Assembly (NCBI RefSeq): GCF_003626755.1
Contig: NZ_RBCJ01000002.1
Location: 1,284,315 to 1,348,314, forward strand
Origin: Ulvibacterium marinum
GTDB taxonomy: Bacteria > Bacteroidota > Bacteroidia > Flavobacteriales > Flavobacteriaceae
Length of the DNA: 64,000 nucleotides
Reading direction: 5' to 3'
In this document: one piece after another, positions 63,889-64,000 of the stretch
Layout of the letters: each line of letters begins with the position of its first letter
Position numbering within the stretch: the stretch's first letter is position 1
Notes under the pieces: model-generated
Database searches by the model: none
What the model was told of the DNA's origin: nothing
What the model saw: only the letters and a program-made list of their open reading frames with translations
Made by a program: the position numbers and the translations under genes

Positions 63889-64000
63889 TTACCGTTTTAA
63901 AGTAAAATGCCCGGTAAAGGCCCTTCCTCCCTGGAGCTCGTAGCGGAACCAGTAGTCCGATGAGGGCATGGCTACGCCCCGAAAGGTACCGTCCCAGCCG
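63889..64000 (-). CDS. C-terminal end of a T9SS type B substrate (partial)
   Basis: Read leftwards from the window edge, the frame encodes GWDGTFRGVAMPSSDYWF, then an ending HFTLKR and a stop at 63889-63891. This matches the type B (CHU_C) sorting domain of the 1366-residue protein, which ends HFALKR. The rest of the gene is outside the window. It is upstream of and co-directional with the T2SS-like operon. Confidence 0.8.
   Translation of the reverse strand, partial: GWDGTFRGVAMPSSDYWFRYELQGGRAFTGHFTLKR

Overview
The window looks like a chromosomal segment from a marine-type Flavobacteriaceae (Bacteroidota). Evidence seen in the sequence: type IX secretion (T9SS) C-terminal sorting domains of both type A and type B, a PorP/SprF-family protein, an ECF sigma/FecR/SusC-SusD polysaccharide-type locus, a periplasmic beta-propeller/Y_Y_Y LytS-type histidine kinase with a LytTR regulator, and TAnnTTTG-like promoter boxes with little Shine-Dalgarno signal. 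I found no rRNA, tRNA, CRISPR array or insertion sequence.

Layout. (1) 1-6.9 kb, minus strand: a Tat-signal sugar-phosphate-isomerase-like protein (cut by the window edge) and two large lipoproteins that fuse a dehydrogenase-type beta-propeller to a c-type cytochrome. (2) 7.0-13.4 kb, minus strand: a complete six-gene ebo cluster (eboA-B-C-D-E-F in canonical order), a metabolite synthesis/traffic module whose product is unknown here. (3) 13.7-18.8 kb, plus strand: pyruvate phosphate dikinase, then a sulfur operon (sulfide:quinone-oxidoreductase-like flavoprotein, DsrC/TusE-like carrier, DsrE2-like protein). Both transcription units carry a GTAAC-N4-GTTAC palindrome upstream, suggesting a common CRP/FNR-family regulator. 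(4) 19.2-33.8 kb: two giant T9SS type-B substrates, a SprF-like partner, a small TPR-like protein, a receiver-like protein, a LytTR response regulator and a convergent sensor kinase. Between the two giant genes lie two copies of an unexplained element with a conserved hairpin. (5) 34.4-49.7 kb: ECF sigma factor divergent from FecR, SusC, SusD, two large FG-GAP/UnbV proteins (the second interrupted by an in-frame stop), a 1-kb heptamer-repeat island, and a GH109-type Tat-exported enzyme. (6) 50-55.6 kb, minus strand: a phosphodiester-glycosidase (NAGPA) T9SS substrate and a repeat-rich tail-fibre-like exported protein. (7) 55.6-58.5 kb: a 251-bp tandem intergenic repeat, then an ECF sigma factor, a 62-residue protein and a MscS channel. 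(8) 58.7-63.8 kb, minus strand: a seven-gene type II secretion/type IV pilus-like operon (GspF, two prepilin-like proteins, a large single-pass protein in the GspK position, a GspC/PilP-like protein, two lipoproteins), followed at the window edge by the C-terminus of a further T9SS type-B substrate.

The segment is dominated by envelope functions: secretion to the surface (T9SS substrates and a T2SS-like pseudopilus), glycan uptake (Sus locus), and periplasmic redox/sulfur chemistry. The most interesting unexplained items are the T2SS-like operon with its divergent components, the paired hairpin element at about 24 kb, the heptamer island at 47.3-48.3 kb, and the ebo cluster. All functional calls rest on motif recognition by eye; no database search was possible.
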